A stretch of 64,000 bases of DNA from Dongia sedimenti (GCA_030715195.1 JAUYVI010000001.1:794319-858318); one strand, 5' to 3'; positions 20,431 to 28,868 are shown, numbered from the stretch's first letter. The notes: generated by a model from the letters alone, not told the origin. Translations and numbers: made by a program.

Positions 20431-20931
20431 ATGCTGAGAAACGACTATCCGAGAATCGCGGGTCCCGGCTTTCTCGAGCGCTGTCATCCGCGGACCGCCG
20501 GCTTCTTCCACTACTGGCAATCGAAGCGCCGGGGGGACGCGCTTCCGGCCCGCGCCGATCTCGATCCGATCGAGATGAAGCCGTGGCTGCCCGGCCTGGT
20601 GCTGGTCGATGTCACGCCGGCACCGGGCCAGCAACCGCCCTACTGCCTGACCTACCGCCTGATCGGCACCCAGGCGCGGGATCTTCGCGGCCATGAGGCC
20701 ACCGGCAAGAGCGTCCGGGACGCCTATTTCGGCAACAGCCTGGAAGAGATCATGGAGAATTATCGCCTCGTGATTGAAGAGCGGCAGGTGGTCTATGACG
20801 GAGACCGGACGCTCTCCAAGGACGGCGCACGGCTGGAATCGGAGACCCTGCTCCTGCCGCTGGCGCACGACGGCGTCACCGTCGACATGGTGGTCTGCTA
20901 CCAGGAGATCGAGAGCGTCCGGCCCGGCTGA
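20431..20931 (+). CDS. Small PAS-domain protein (PAS_5 type)
   Basis: A 166-residue protein of the kind common in Rhodospirillales: an N-terminal helix with FFHYWQSKRRGDALPARADLDP, then a PAS-like core (CLTYRLIGTQARDLRGHEATGK). The region FxYW...LPxRxDxDP is shared with the protein at 58757. No output domain is attached. Such proteins are thought to be sensory or regulatory, but no function is established that I know of. The ATG at 20431 gives a length close to the paralog; a GTG at 20365 would add 22 residues. Confidence 0.75.
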   Translation: MLRNDYPRIAGPGFLERCHPRTAGFFHYWQSKRRGDALPARADLDPIEMKPWLPGLVLVDVTPAPGQQPPYCLTYRLIGTQARDLRGHEATGKSVRDAYFGNSLEEIMENYRLVIEERQVVYDGDRTLSKDGARLESETLLLPLAHDGVTVDMVVCYQEIESVRPG

Positions 20932-20990
20932 GGCCTTGCGGCGAGGTCATCTCGCCGCAAGGCACGCCGTATCTTCTGCAGCGCGGACGG

Positions 20991-22364
20991 TCAGGCCACG
21001 CCGAGATCCTTTGCGGTGAGGTCGAGCGCCTGTTTCGCGAGGCCGGCCCATTCGTCGATATCGGCTTTGGTCCAGGTCAGTGGCGGCGAGATCAGCATCG
21101 TGTCGCGGGTCGCCCGCATCACCAGGCCGAGCTTGAAGCAATGGTCGCGGCAGATCGTGCCGGCATCGCCGACCGGATCGAAGGTCTGGCGGGTCTTCTT
21201 GTCCTTCACCAGCTCGATCGCCCCCATCAGGCCGAGATTGCGGACTTCGCCCACCAGCGGATGGTTGAGGAACTCCTGCATCTTCTTGGTGAGGTAAGGT
21301 CCGGTCTCGCTATGCACGCGCTCGACCAGTTTCTCGTCCTTGAGGATGCGGATGTTCTCGATCGCGACGGCACAGGCGACCGGATGGCCGGAATAGGTGA
21401 AGCCATGGGCGAAGTCACCCATGCCGGTCAGCACCTCCGCGACCCGGCCCGAGACCATGATCGCCGAGAGCGGGATGTAGCCCGAGGTGATGCCCTTGGC
21501 GAGGGTCATGAAGTCGGCCTCGATGCCGTAGTACTCCGAGGCGAACCAGTAGCCGGTGCGGCCGAAGCCGCAGATCACCTCGTCAGCGATCAGCAGGATC
21601 TCGTACTTCTTGCAGATCTTCTGGATCTCGGGCCAGTAGTTCTGCGGCGGAATGATCACGCCGCCGGCACCCTGGATCGGCTCGCCGATGAAGGCGGCGA
21701 CATTCTCCGCGCCGAGCTCCAGGATCTTGTCCTCCAGCGCCTTGGCGCAGAGCCGACCGAAATCCTGCGGGTTGAGGTCGCCGGCTTCGCCGTACCAATA
21801 AGGCTGGCGGATGTGCACGAAGCCCGGCAGCGGCAGGTCTGCGAGCTCGTGCATGTAGCTCATGCCGCCGAGCGACGCCGCGACCATGGTCGAGCCGTGA
21901 TAGGCGTTGATCCGGCTGATGATGGTCTTCTTCTTCGGCTGCTTCTTCAGGTTCCAGTAGCTCTTGACCATACGCACGATCGTGTCGTTCGCATCCGAGC
22001 CCGACTGGCCGTAGAAGACGTGGGTGAAATGCTCCGGAGTCATATCGACCAGGGTGCGCGATAGCTCGGCCGCCGGCGGATGCGTGGTCTTGAAGAAGGT
22101 GTTGTAGTAGGGGAGCTCGAGGATCTGCTTGTAGGCCGCCTCGGCGATCGACTTCCGGCCGTAGCCGACATTCACGCACCAGAGCCCGGCAAAGGCGTCG
22201 AGCAGCTTCTCGCCCTCGGAATCATAAAGATATGTGCCCTCGGCCCTGGCGATCACGCGCGGGCCGACCTTGTGGAGCGCGGCGTGGTCGGTGAACGGAT
22301 GGACATGGGCGCGGTCGAGCGCCTGCCATTCGCGGGTCGAGTTGCGCGCGGGTATCGTGGTCAT
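20991..22364 (-). CDS. Class III aminotransferase, putrescine:pyruvate (SpuC-like) type
   Basis: A 457-residue pyridoxal-phosphate enzyme. The N-terminal region (HVHPFTDH), NAYHGSTMVAASLGG for cofactor phosphate, LLIADEVICGFGRTG with the cofactor aspartate, and the lysine in LAKGITSGYIPLSA all fit omega-transaminases acting on putrescine or similar diamines. It lies 145 bp downstream of a gamma-glutamylputrescine-synthetase-like gene on the same strand, supporting a role in polyamine catabolism. Its ribosome binding site is a strong AGGAAGG. The exact amine donor is not determined by sequence alone. Confidence 0.9.
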   Translation of the reverse strand: MTTIPARNSTREWQALDRAHVHPFTDHAALHKVGPRVIARAEGTYLYDSEGEKLLDAFAGLWCVNVGYGRKSIAEAAYKQILELPYYNTFFKTTHPPAAELSRTLVDMTPEHFTHVFYGQSGSDANDTIVRMVKSYWNLKKQPKKKTIISRINAYHGSTMVAASLGGMSYMHELADLPLPGFVHIRQPYWYGEAGDLNPQDFGRLCAKALEDKILELGAENVAAFIGEPIQGAGGVIIPPQNYWPEIQKICKKYEILLIADEVICGFGRTGYWFASEYYGIEADFMTLAKGITSGYIPLSAIMVSGRVAEVLTGMGDFAHGFTYSGHPVACAVAIENIRILKDEKLVERVHSETGPYLTKKMQEFLNHPLVGEVRNLGLMGAIELVKDKKTRQTFDPVGDAGTICRDHCFKLGLVMRATRDTMLISPPLTWTKADIDEWAGLAKQALDLTAKDLGVA

Positions 22365-22394
22365 CGTCTAATCCTTCCTGAAAACGCTGAAGAC

Positions 22395-22413
22395 CGGCCG
22401 CCCCAGGCGGCCG
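22395..22413. other. GC-rich hairpin in the ligase-aminotransferase gap
   Basis: CGGCCGCC and its exact complement enclose a 3-nt loop. It lies between the PuuA-like gene and the aminotransferase start, downstream of a possible 19-codon ORF. On the transcribed strand no T-run follows directly. It could tune read-through or protect an RNA end. Confidence 0.4.
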
Positions 22414-22437
22414 ATGACACAAGGCGGAAGGAGGACG

Positions 22438-22497
22438 TCACGGATTGAAGTTGATCCGCGCCGTCAGGATCAGCAACTCGTCCTTCAGGGTCAGCAT
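22438..22497 (-). CDS. Possible 19-residue small ORF
   Basis: A short frame (MLTLKDELLILTARINFNP) begins 11 bp after the PuuA-like stop and has an AAAGGATG ribosome-binding-like stretch just upstream. It is hydrophobic in the middle and ends before the hairpin at 22395-22413. It could be a leader peptide or a real small protein; it lacks any run of a single amino acid expected of classical attenuators. Conservation would be needed to accept it. Confidence 0.3.
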   Translation of the reverse strand: MLTLKDELLILTARINFNP

Positions 22498-22508
22498 AGC
22501 GACATCCT

Positions 22509-23858
22509 TTAGACGTTCAGCAGCAGATGCTCGCGCTCCCAGGAGCTGATCACGTTCTGGTAGGCGGCGAGCTCGGCGGTCTTCACGATGTAGAGCGCCT
22601 TGATGAACTTCTCGCCCAGCAGCGCACGGATCGGCTTGCAGGCCATGAACCGGCTCAGCGCTTCCTGCTCGGTCTTCGGCAGGGTATGCGCCATGCGATA
22701 GGCGCTGCCTTCGATCTGGTTGGAGGGCTTGAGGCGCTCGGTCATGCCGATATAGCCGCAGACCAGGGATGCCGCCATCGCCAGATACGGATTGGCATCG
22801 GCGCCGGCCAGCCGGTTCTCGATCCGCCGCGACGCGGCGTTGGAGACGGGAACCCGCAAGCCGCACGAACGATTGTCGATGCCCCATTGCACGTTGATCG
22901 GCGCGTCGAATTGCGGCCGCAGCCGGCGATAGGAGTTGATGTTCGGCGCCAGCATCGGGATCACCTGCGGCAGGTAGCGCTGCAGCCCGGCGACATAGGA
23001 GCGGAAGAGGGTGGTGTCGCGGCCCTTGCTGTCGGCGAAGAGATTGCGGTTGGTGCGCTTGTCGACCACCGACTGGTGGATGTGCATCGAGCTGCCGGGC
23101 TGGTTGGCCAGCGGCTTCGCCATGAAGGTGGCATAGACGTTGTGCTTCAATGCGGCGTGCCGGACCGTGCGCTTGAACAGGAAGGCCTGGTCGGCCAGCT
23201 CCAGCGCGTTGCCGTGGTTGAAGTTGATCTCCATCTGCGCCGATCCGGATTCATGGACCAGCGTGTCGACGTCGATCTCGGAGGCCTCGCAGTAGTCGTA
23301 GACGTCCTCGAAGATCGGATCGAACTCGTTGACCGCGTCGATGCCATAGGCCTGGCTGCCGGTCTCCGGCCGGCCGGACTTGCCGACCGGCGGCAGCAGC
23401 GGCAGATCGGGGTCGGTGTTCGGCTGCACCAGGTAGAACTCGACCTCGGGCGCCACCACGGGCTTCCAGCCCTTGTCGTCATAGAGCTGGAGGACCTTCT
23501 TCAGCACGTAGCGCGAGGCATGCTCGACCGGCTTGTCGTCGCTGTCGACGGCGTCGTGAATCACCTGCGCGGTCGGATCGCTGTACCAGGGGACGATGCG
23601 CACCGTGTCGGAATCGGGCGTCAGATAGACATCCGGATCCTCGTAGGAGCCGATGCTGTCCTCGTCCACATCCGGGTATTCACCCGTCACCGTCTGCAGA
23701 AAGACGCTGGAGGGCAGCCGCAGGCTCTCGCCCTTGGAGCTCTTGATGAACTTCGCCGCCGGCAGAATCTTGCCGCGCGGGATGCCGTTGATGTCCGGCA
23801 CCAGGCACTCGACCTCATCGACCTTGCGCTCGGACAGCCAGTCTTCCAAATACTTCAT
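22509..23858 (-). CDS. Glutamine-synthetase family ligase, gamma-glutamylputrescine synthetase type
   Basis: A 449-residue GS-fold enzyme. It has the N-terminal beta-Grasp domain (VDEVECLVPDINGIPRGK), the ATP/metal site with VAPEVEFYLV, the SGSAQMEINFNHGN segment, GSSMHIHQS and the late NRLAGADANPYLAMAA signature. Overall spacing matches PuuA-like ligases that glutamylate putrescine, rather than the ammonia-assimilating GlnA, which lacks this N-terminus. The ATG at 23858 (MKYLEDWL) is preferred; the frame extends 69 bp further. The neighbouring aminotransferase supports amine catabolism. Substrate is inferred. Confidence 0.85.
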   Translation of the reverse strand: MKYLEDWLSERKVDEVECLVPDINGIPRGKILPAAKFIKSSKGESLRLPSSVFLQTVTGEYPDVDEDSIGSYEDPDVYLTPDSDTVRIVPWYSDPTAQVIHDAVDSDDKPVEHASRYVLKKVLQLYDDKGWKPVVAPEVEFYLVQPNTDPDLPLLPPVGKSGRPETGSQAYGIDAVNEFDPIFEDVYDYCEASEIDVDTLVHESGSAQMEINFNHGNALELADQAFLFKRTVRHAALKHNVYATFMAKPLANQPGSSMHIHQSVVDKRTNRNLFADSKGRDTTLFRSYVAGLQRYLPQVIPMLAPNINSYRRLRPQFDAPINVQWGIDNRSCGLRVPVSNAASRRIENRLAGADANPYLAMAASLVCGYIGMTERLKPSNQIEGSAYRMAHTLPKTEQEALSRFMACKPIRALLGEKFIKALYIVKTAELAAYQNVISSWEREHLLLNV

Positions 23859-24116
23859 AAAATGACCGTTGGTTTGCCAAACTGAGCCGGCGAAGCAATG
23901 CCCCAAAGGAACACCATCGGGGCGCATGCGTCCCGGTCGATCCCCGGCGGCCGGAGACTAGCCCAGATTCGGAGGTCCTGGCAAAGGGCGCCAAGCCCCT
24001 GAAATCCGCGGAAACTGGGCGGTTCCGTTACCGTTTGTCACCATCTGGTCGGTTGAAACCGCCGCCCAATACCACTAGCTTTCGCACTGCAGCAAAAAAT
24101 TAAAATGGAGAACCCC

Positions 24117-24899
24117 ATGCGTCTCGACGGCAAGGTGGCGTTGATCACCGGTGCGGCCAGCGGTATCGGCAAGGCGATCGCGGAGACCTATGCAAAGGCG
24201 GGCGCCAAGATCGCCATCGCCGATCTCAACCAGGCCGGCGCCGACGCGGCCGCGGCCGAGATCAAGGCCAAGGGCGGCGAGGCGGTCGGCATCGCCATGG
24301 ATGTTTCCGACGAGAAGGCGGTCGAGACCGGCACCGACCTCGCGGCCAAGACCTTCGGGGCGATCGACATCGTCATCTCCAATGCCGGCATCCAGATCGT
24401 GAAGCCGGTGCACGAGTTTCCCTTCGCCGACTGGAAGAAGATGATGGCGATCCATCTCGACGGCGGGTTCCTCATCACCAAGGCCGCGATGAAGTACATG
24501 TACAAGGACAAGCGCGGCGGCACGATCATCTACATGGGCTCGGTGCATTCCCACGAGGCCTCGAAGCTGAAGGCCCCCTATGTCGCGGCGAAGCACGGCC
24601 TCCTAGGCCTGGCGCGGGTCGTGGCGAAGGAGGGCGCGGAATACAATGTCCGCTCCCATGTGATCTGCCCCGGCTTCGTGCGCACGCCGCTGGTCGATAA
24701 GCAGATCCCCGAGCAGGCCAAGGAGTTCAACATCACCGAAGAGCAGGTGATCAAGAACATCATGCTGAAGGACACGGTGGACGGCGTCTTCACCACCGTC
24801 GAGGACGTGGCGCAGATGGCGCTGTTCCTGGCCTCCTATCCGTCGGCGGCGCTGACCGGCCAGTCCTTCGTGGTCAGCCACGGCTGGTACATGCAGTGA
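24117..24899 (+). CDS. bdhA: 3-hydroxybutyrate dehydrogenase
   Basis: A 260-residue short-chain dehydrogenase. The NAD-binding [12 protein letters not shown] is at the N-terminus, NAG follows in VISNAGIQ, and the catalytic pair is Tyr155 and Lys159 in PYVAAKHG. The closing SHGWYMQ is typical of 3-hydroxybutyrate dehydrogenases, which interconvert 3-hydroxybutyrate and acetoacetate in polyhydroxybutyrate and ketone-body metabolism. The ATG at 24117 has a GGAG site 6 bp upstream; the ATG at 24105 would overlap that site. The stop overlaps the GTG start of the patatin gene. Confidence 0.93.
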   Translation: MRLDGKVALITGAASGIGKAIAETYAKAGAKIAIADLNQAGADAAAAEIKAKGGEAVGIAMDVSDEKAVETGTDLAAKTFGAIDIVISNAGIQIVKPVHEFPFADWKKMMAIHLDGGFLITKAAMKYMYKDKRGGTIIYMGSVHSHEASKLKAPYVAAKHGLLGLARVVAKEGAEYNVRSHVICPGFVRTPLVDKQIPEQAKEFNITEEQVIKNIMLKDTVDGVFTTVEDVAQMALFLASYPSAALTGQSFVVSHGWYMQ

Positions 24900-26050
24900 C
24901 CAAGATCCAGCTTCCGGCCTACGAGACCGTCGCTCTGGTGCTTCAGGGCGGCGGCGCGCTCGGCTCCTACCAGGCGGGGGTCTATCAAGGCCTCGAGGAA
25001 GCCGGGATCATGCCCAACTGGTTCTGCGGCATCTCGATCGGCGCGCTCAATGCGGCGATCCTCGCCGGCAACGCGCCGGAGAAGCGGCTCGAGCGCCTGA
25101 CCGAGTTCTGGGACACGATCTGCAGCTCGGCCCTGTTCCCGGACTGGGCGGTCGATGACCGCTTCGCGCCGTCGCTCGGCAGCGGCGACATCCGCTCCGC
25201 CGCCAGCGCTTTTTCGGCGGTGCGGGCGTTGTTCGAGGGCCAGCGCGGTTTCTACAAGATGCGCTTTCCGCCGCCTTTCGTCGTGGCAGGCGGCGGCCCC
25301 GCGGGCACCAGCTACTACGACACCACGCCGCTCAAGGAGACGCTCGAGCGGCTGGTCGACTTCGACCGGATCAATTCCCGCGAGGTGCGGGTCTCGGTCG
25401 GCGCGGTCGATGTCGAGACCGGCAACTTCGTCTATTTCGACAATGCCAACCGCGTGCTGAAGCCCGAGCATTTCATGGCCTCCGGCGCGCTGCCGCCCGG
25501 CTTCCCCGCGGTCGAGATCGAGGGGCGGCATTACTGGGACGGCGGCCTCTTGTCCAACACGCCGTTGATCGAGGTGCTGCAGCATCTGCCGCGCCGCGAC
25601 ACGCTCGCATTCCAGGTCGATCTCTGGTCGGCGCGCGGGCCCTTGCCGAAGAACATCTTCGACGTGGCCGAGCGGCAGAAGGACATCCAGTATTCCAGCC
25701 GGACCCGCCAGGCGACCGATGTCAGCCTTGAGATCCAGAAGCTGCGGCGCACGGTGCGGGCCCTGCTGCAGAAGCTGCCGGAGGGGTTGGACAACGATCC
25801 CGACGTGGTCGCGGCCAAGGAGCAGTCCTGCAGCAAGGTGAACAACGTCATTCACCTGATCTACCGCGACAAGGCGTTCGAGGCCTATCACAAGGACTAT
25901 GAGTTCAGCCGGCTCACCATGCGCGAGCATTGGGAGTCGGGCCTGGACGATATCCGCCGCACGCTGGCCTATCCCGAATGGCTGGAACGGCCGGACAATG
26001 ACAGCGGCGTCGTGACCCACGACGTCCACCGTCTGCATGTGAAGACGTGA
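24896..26050 (+). CDS. Patatin-like phospholipase (DUF3734 C-terminus)
   Basis: A 384-residue patatin-family hydrolase. The oxyanion loop is [13 protein letters not shown], the nucleophile Ser47 lies in CGISIGAL and the catalytic Asp215 in WDGGLL, so the dyad is complete. The C-terminal half matches the DUF3734 extension found in many alphaproteobacterial patatins. It starts with GTG, overlapping the bdhA stop by 4 bp, so the two are co-translated; this bdhA-patatin pairing recurs in alphaproteobacteria. A role in lipid or polyhydroxybutyrate turnover is inferred from the pairing. Confidence 0.92.
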   Translation: MTKIQLPAYETVALVLQGGGALGSYQAGVYQGLEEAGIMPNWFCGISIGALNAAILAGNAPEKRLERLTEFWDTICSSALFPDWAVDDRFAPSLGSGDIRSAASAFSAVRALFEGQRGFYKMRFPPPFVVAGGGPAGTSYYDTTPLKETLERLVDFDRINSREVRVSVGAVDVETGNFVYFDNANRVLKPEHFMASGALPPGFPAVEIEGRHYWDGGLLSNTPLIEVLQHLPRRDTLAFQVDLWSARGPLPKNIFDVAERQKDIQYSSRTRQATDVSLEIQKLRRTVRALLQKLPEGLDNDPDVVAAKEQSCSKVNNVIHLIYRDKAFEAYHKDYEFSRLTMREHWESGLDDIRRTLAYPEWLERPDNDSGVVTHDVHRLHVKT

Positions 26051-26073
26051 GCGCGCACGCACCCTCTCCCTAA

Positions 26074-26097
26074 CCCTCTCCCTTGCAGGGGGAGGGG
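26074..26097. repeat. C/G-tract hairpin repeat downstream of the patatin gene
   Basis: CCCTCTCCC pairs with GGGGGAGGG across a TTGCA loop (9 bp, one G-T pair), and a second CCCTCTCCC copy lies just upstream at 26062-26070. This style of hairpin is widely dispersed in proteobacterial genomes. It sits 24 bp after the patatin stop and could act as a terminator, though no T-run follows. Confidence 0.5.
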
Positions 26098-26127
26098 ACG
26101 TATGGATGCCGGTGACGCCGGGAACTT

Positions 26128-26520
26128 TCTTATTCTGTCTGCGTCCGGTCTGCGATGCAGTGCAGCAAACAGGGCGCGCGGCGAACCGGCGTGACTGCGT
26201 TTGGCTTTTACGGCCGCCGCGCCCTGGGAACGCGGAGATGCGAGCCAAGCCTCTGACGATGAACGCCTTTGTCGCGTTCGACCGCACGCGGTGATTCCGC
26301 GCTCGGTAAAAGCCGGGTAAACCTCGGCGCATGAACGGTCGCGTGTCTGCGTACCTGGCGCACGCAGACAGAGCCACGCGCGTGCAGACGATCGAAATGA
26401 ATCTTTGATCTGTCTGCGTCCGGTCTGCGTTGCGGCGCGACAAGCATCCGTGTGTCGCGACCGGCGCGACTTGCGATGCAGAATTCACGATCTCAAACAG
26501 CGTGGCATTGTACCACAATC
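26128..26520. repeat. Dispersed repeat element, copy B (inverted relative to copy A)
   Basis: Read on the minus strand this segment follows copy A (7373-7820): a GTGGTA start block, CACGCTGTTTGA, ATCGTGAA, the CGCAGACCGGACGCAGAC hallmark (near 26413-26430), an ACCCGGCTTTTAC block, TTCATCGTCAG, a CGGCCGTAAAAGCC block, and a second hallmark near 26135-26155. The hallmarks are about 277 bp apart here against 188 in copy A. No conserved protein frame spans it. Bases 26521-26617 hold nothing I can name. Confidence 0.7.
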
Positions 26521-26617
26521 GTCGGTGCGCGTCGCCGCCTTATCGCGTGAATTCGGGGATATGCAGCCGGATCATGTGAGCTGGGACGGCATTACTCATC
26601 ACCGCAACAAATTCAAC

Positions 26618-26654
26618 CGTCATCCCAAGGCTTGGCCTTGGGATCCACGAGTTT
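26618..26654 (+). repeat. Left 37-bp palindromic end of the GIY-YIG cassette
   Basis: Begins CGTCATCCCAAGG and ends CACGAGTTT. Positions 26622-26644 form a hairpin with 10-bp arms and a TTG loop. It is the exact reverse complement of 26973-27009; matching stops abruptly on both sides. Confidence 0.85.
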
Positions 26655-26673
26655 GCACGCGCCAGACTCGCCT

Positions 26674-26958
26674 TCAGATGAGGTGTTCGTAAAGGTCGTC
26701 CCAGTTGGGGTTGATCGCCGTTATCAGCCGGACTTTCCAGGCGCGGGGCCAACTCTTGATTAGCGCCTCGCGCTGGATGGCTTGCTCGATGCGATCATGC
26801 TGCTCGACATAGACGAGGCGTTTAAGTTTATACCGACGCGTGAATGCGCCGCCTTGTCCGCTGCGGTGATCCCAAATCCGCTGCGTAAGCTTCGCTGTCA
26901 CGCCGGCATACAAGATACCATTCGGTTTGTTGGTGAGGATGTAGACCCAACCTGGCAT
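26674..26958 (-). CDS. Small GIY-YIG domain nuclease
   Basis: A 94-residue single-domain protein of the UvrC/YhbQ-like GIY-YIG group. WVYILTN and ILYAGVT are the two strands of the GIY-YIG motif, R is present in QRIWDHR, and the metal-binding glutamate is in QREALIKSWPRAWK. No DNA-binding domain is attached. Such short nucleases are common in proteobacteria and often sit alone near repeats. Here the gene lies wholly inside perfect inverted repeats, which suggests it is cargo of, or acts on, the flanking palindromes. That link is inference. Confidence 0.88.
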   Translation of the reverse strand: MPGWVYILTNKPNGILYAGVTAKLTQRIWDHRSGQGGAFTRRYKLKRLVYVEQHDRIEQAIQREALIKSWPRAWKVRLITAINPNWDDLYEHLI

Positions 26959-26972
26959 CGTGCAACTTCCCG

Positions 26973-27009
26973 AAACTCGTGGATCCCAAGGCCAAGCCTT
27001 GGGATGACG
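26973..27009 (-). repeat. Right 37-bp palindromic end of the GIY-YIG cassette
   Basis: Begins AAACTCGTGG and ends GGGATGACG. Exact reverse complement of 26618-26654, with the same internal hairpin. It lies 14 bp upstream of the GIY-YIG start codon on the minus strand and 20 bp beyond the hmuV stop codon. Confidence 0.85.
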
Positions 27010-27029
27010 ACCGAGTTGATGGAAGCGTA

Positions 27030-27803
27030 CTAACGAAACACGATCACCGGGGCCGCATCGCCGGCGCGGATGACCTCCGCCTCGGCCCCATAGGCGGAAG
27101 TCAGCACCTCCGCCTGCATCGCATCCGCTGGTCCGCCTTCGCTCAAGATCCGACCCTGGTGCAGCAGCACCACCTGATCGGCGAAGCGTGCCGCGTCGTT
27201 CAGATCATGCAGGGCGAGGACGACCCCGATGCCCGCGATCGCCAGGTCGCGCAACAGCCGCATCACCGCCAGCCGGTGGCCGGGATCGAGGCTGGCGGTC
27301 GGCTCGTCCAGCAGCAGCATGCGCGGCTCGCCGTCCTGCGACCCAGGACGCCAGATCTGGGCGATGACCCGGGCAAGCTGCACGCGCTGGCGCTCGCCGC
27401 CGGAGATGCGCTGATAGGCGCGGTCGCGCAGGTGCCAGGCATCGGTCAGCCGCAACGCGGTCTCGGCTGCCGCGCGATCCTCCTGCGCGGAGACCCTGCC
27501 GTGATAGGGCGAGCGGCCGAGCATCACCAGGTCCATCACCCGGATCGGGAAGGCGACTTCCAGCGATTGCGGCAGGAAGGCGCGGCGGCGCGCGAGGTCG
27601 AGCGGCGCCCAGTCCGCGATCGGTTGCCCGCCGAATTCCACGGCGCCGCTATCGGCACGGCTGCGCCCGGCGAGCAGGTCGAGCAGGGTGGATTTCCCGG
27701 CGCCGTTCGGTCCGATGATCGCGGTGCAGGCACCGGCCGGAACTTCCAGCGAAATATCTTCGAGGCCGCCGATGCGGCGCCGGATGTTGCGTGCGGTGAT
27801 CAT
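27030..27803 (-). CDS. hmuV: Heme ABC transporter ATP-binding protein
   Basis: A 257-residue ATPase powering heme import through HmuU. The Walker A is GPNGAGKST, the signature ISGGERQRVQLAR, Walker B MLLLDEPTASLD, and the switch histidine is in LALHDLN. HmuV-type features such as the insert near RVIAQIWRP are present. The ATG at 27803 overlaps the hmuU stop by 4 bp. It is the last gene of the hmu operon; the 3' end abuts the right repeat of the GIY-YIG cassette. Confidence 0.95.
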   Translation of the reverse strand: MITARNIRRRIGGLEDISLEVPAGACTAIIGPNGAGKSTLLDLLAGRSRADSGAVEFGGQPIADWAPLDLARRRAFLPQSLEVAFPIRVMDLVMLGRSPYHGRVSAQEDRAAAETALRLTDAWHLRDRAYQRISGGERQRVQLARVIAQIWRPGSQDGEPRMLLLDEPTASLDPGHRLAVMRLLRDLAIAGIGVVLALHDLNDAARFADQVVLLHQGRILSEGGPADAMQAEVLTSAYGAEAEVIRAGDAAPVIVFR

Positions 27804-28858
27804 ACGGACTGTGTTCGGCTCCGGCCGATCAGCAGCGCCAGGAAGAACGGCGCGCCGAGCAGGCTGGTGACGATGCCGATCGGCAGCTCGGCCGGCGCCA
27901 CGATCAGGCGGCACAGCGTGTCGGCCAGCAGCATCAGGATACCGCCCAACAGCGCCGCGCCGATCAGCAGCGGGCGATGCGCCGGACCGATCGCGATCCG
28001 CACCATATGCGGCGCCACGATCCCGACGAAGACGATCACGCCGCAGAACGCCACGGCGGTGCCGACGCCGGCCGCCACGGCGACGATCAGCAGCCGTTTC
28101 GCCGTCTCGACATTGAAGCCGAGCGTCTGCGCCTCGCGCTCGCCCAGCATCATCCCGTCCAGCACGCGGGCGAGCGCGAGACAGGCGAGCACGACGAGCA
28201 GCGACACCGGACCGACCGCGGAGAGGGGACCCCAGCCGCTGCCGCCCAGCGATCCCAGCATCCAGAAATTGATGGTGCGGAGCTGCGTATCGTCGCCGAT
28301 GAAGGTGAGGAGCCCGATCCCCGCCATGACCACGGCATTGACCGCGATTCCGGCCAGCAGCATGGTGGCGATGTCGGTGTGGCCGTCACGCTGCGCCAGC
28401 CGCTGGATCACCAGCACCACGATGATCCCGCCGAGGAAAGCCGCGACCGGCATGGCGTAGAGCCGCAGGCCGTCCGGGATGAAGGCCAGGGAAGCGCCGA
28501 ACACGATGAAACTGGCGGCCGCGAGCGCCGCGCCGCCGGAGACGCCGATCAGGGTCGGATCGGCCAGCGGATTGCGGAACAGCCCCTGCATCGCCGTGCC
28601 GCCGACCGCGAGCACCGCGCCGACCGCGAGACCCATCAGGCTGCGTGGAATGCGCAAATCGAGAATGATATCCCGCAGCATCGCATCGACCGGGCCGCCG
28701 GTGAGGGCGGCGCCGATCTCGGAGAGCGTGATCGGAATGGGCCCGAGTGCCACCGAGAGCAGGAAGGCGGCGATGACGGCGACCACGAGCAGCGGCAGGA
28801 CGACCGCCGCCGGCTGTGCCGCGCCTTCGCCGGAGGCGGCGATCGTGGACTCCGTCAC
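27800..28858 (-). CDS. hmuU: Heme ABC transporter permease
   Basis: A 352-residue FecCD/BtuC-type permease with about ten membrane segments, forming the inner-membrane channel for heme. Typical stretches are GPIPITLSEIG, RIPRSLMGLAVGAVLAVGG, NPLADPTLIGVSGGAA and the late FVGIVAPHMVRIAIGPAHRP. The GTG at 28858, preceded by a GAGGATGG ribosome binding site and 10 bp after the hmuT stop, gives the expected N-terminus; the longer ATG frame would overlap hmuT. Confidence 0.94.
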   Translation of the reverse strand: MTESTIAASGEGAAQPAAVVLPLLVVAVIAAFLLSVALGPIPITLSEIGAALTGGPVDAMLRDIILDLRIPRSLMGLAVGAVLAVGGTAMQGLFRNPLADPTLIGVSGGAALAAASFIVFGASLAFIPDGLRLYAMPVAAFLGGIIVVLVIQRLAQRDGHTDIATMLLAGIAVNAVVMAGIGLLTFIGDDTQLRTINFWMLGSLGGSGWGPLSAVGPVSLLVVLACLALARVLDGMMLGEREAQTLGFNVETAKRLLIVAVAAGVGTAVAFCGVIVFVGIVAPHMVRIAIGPAHRPLLIGAALLGGILMLLADTLCRLIVAPAELPIGIVTSLLGAPFFLALLIGRSRTQSV

Positions 28859-28868
28859 GCCCCCATCC

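Larger units (their letters stand above)
26618..27009. mobile_element. GIY-YIG cassette bracketed by 37-bp inverted repeats
   Basis: A 392-bp unit whose two ends (26618-26654 and 26973-27009) are perfect 37-bp inverted repeats of each other. Each end itself contains a 10-bp hairpin (ATCCCAAGGC with its complement, 3-nt loop). The only gene inside is a 94-residue GIY-YIG nuclease. No transposase is present and no target-site duplication is obvious. It lies between the repeat copy B and the heme operon. I infer a small, possibly non-autonomous or nuclease-driven mobile unit. Confidence 0.65.

Noticed and set aside
23940..24104. Possible stem between GGGCGGTT near 24018 and AACCGCC near 24058 before bdhA
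   Set aside because: The arms are short, interrupted and separated by a long loop; not convincing.
24836..26518. A 560-codon minus-strand frame covering repeat copy B and the patatin gene
   Set aside because: Its N-terminal part is the repeat element and the rest is antisense to the patatin gene; units of the repeat do not keep the frame.
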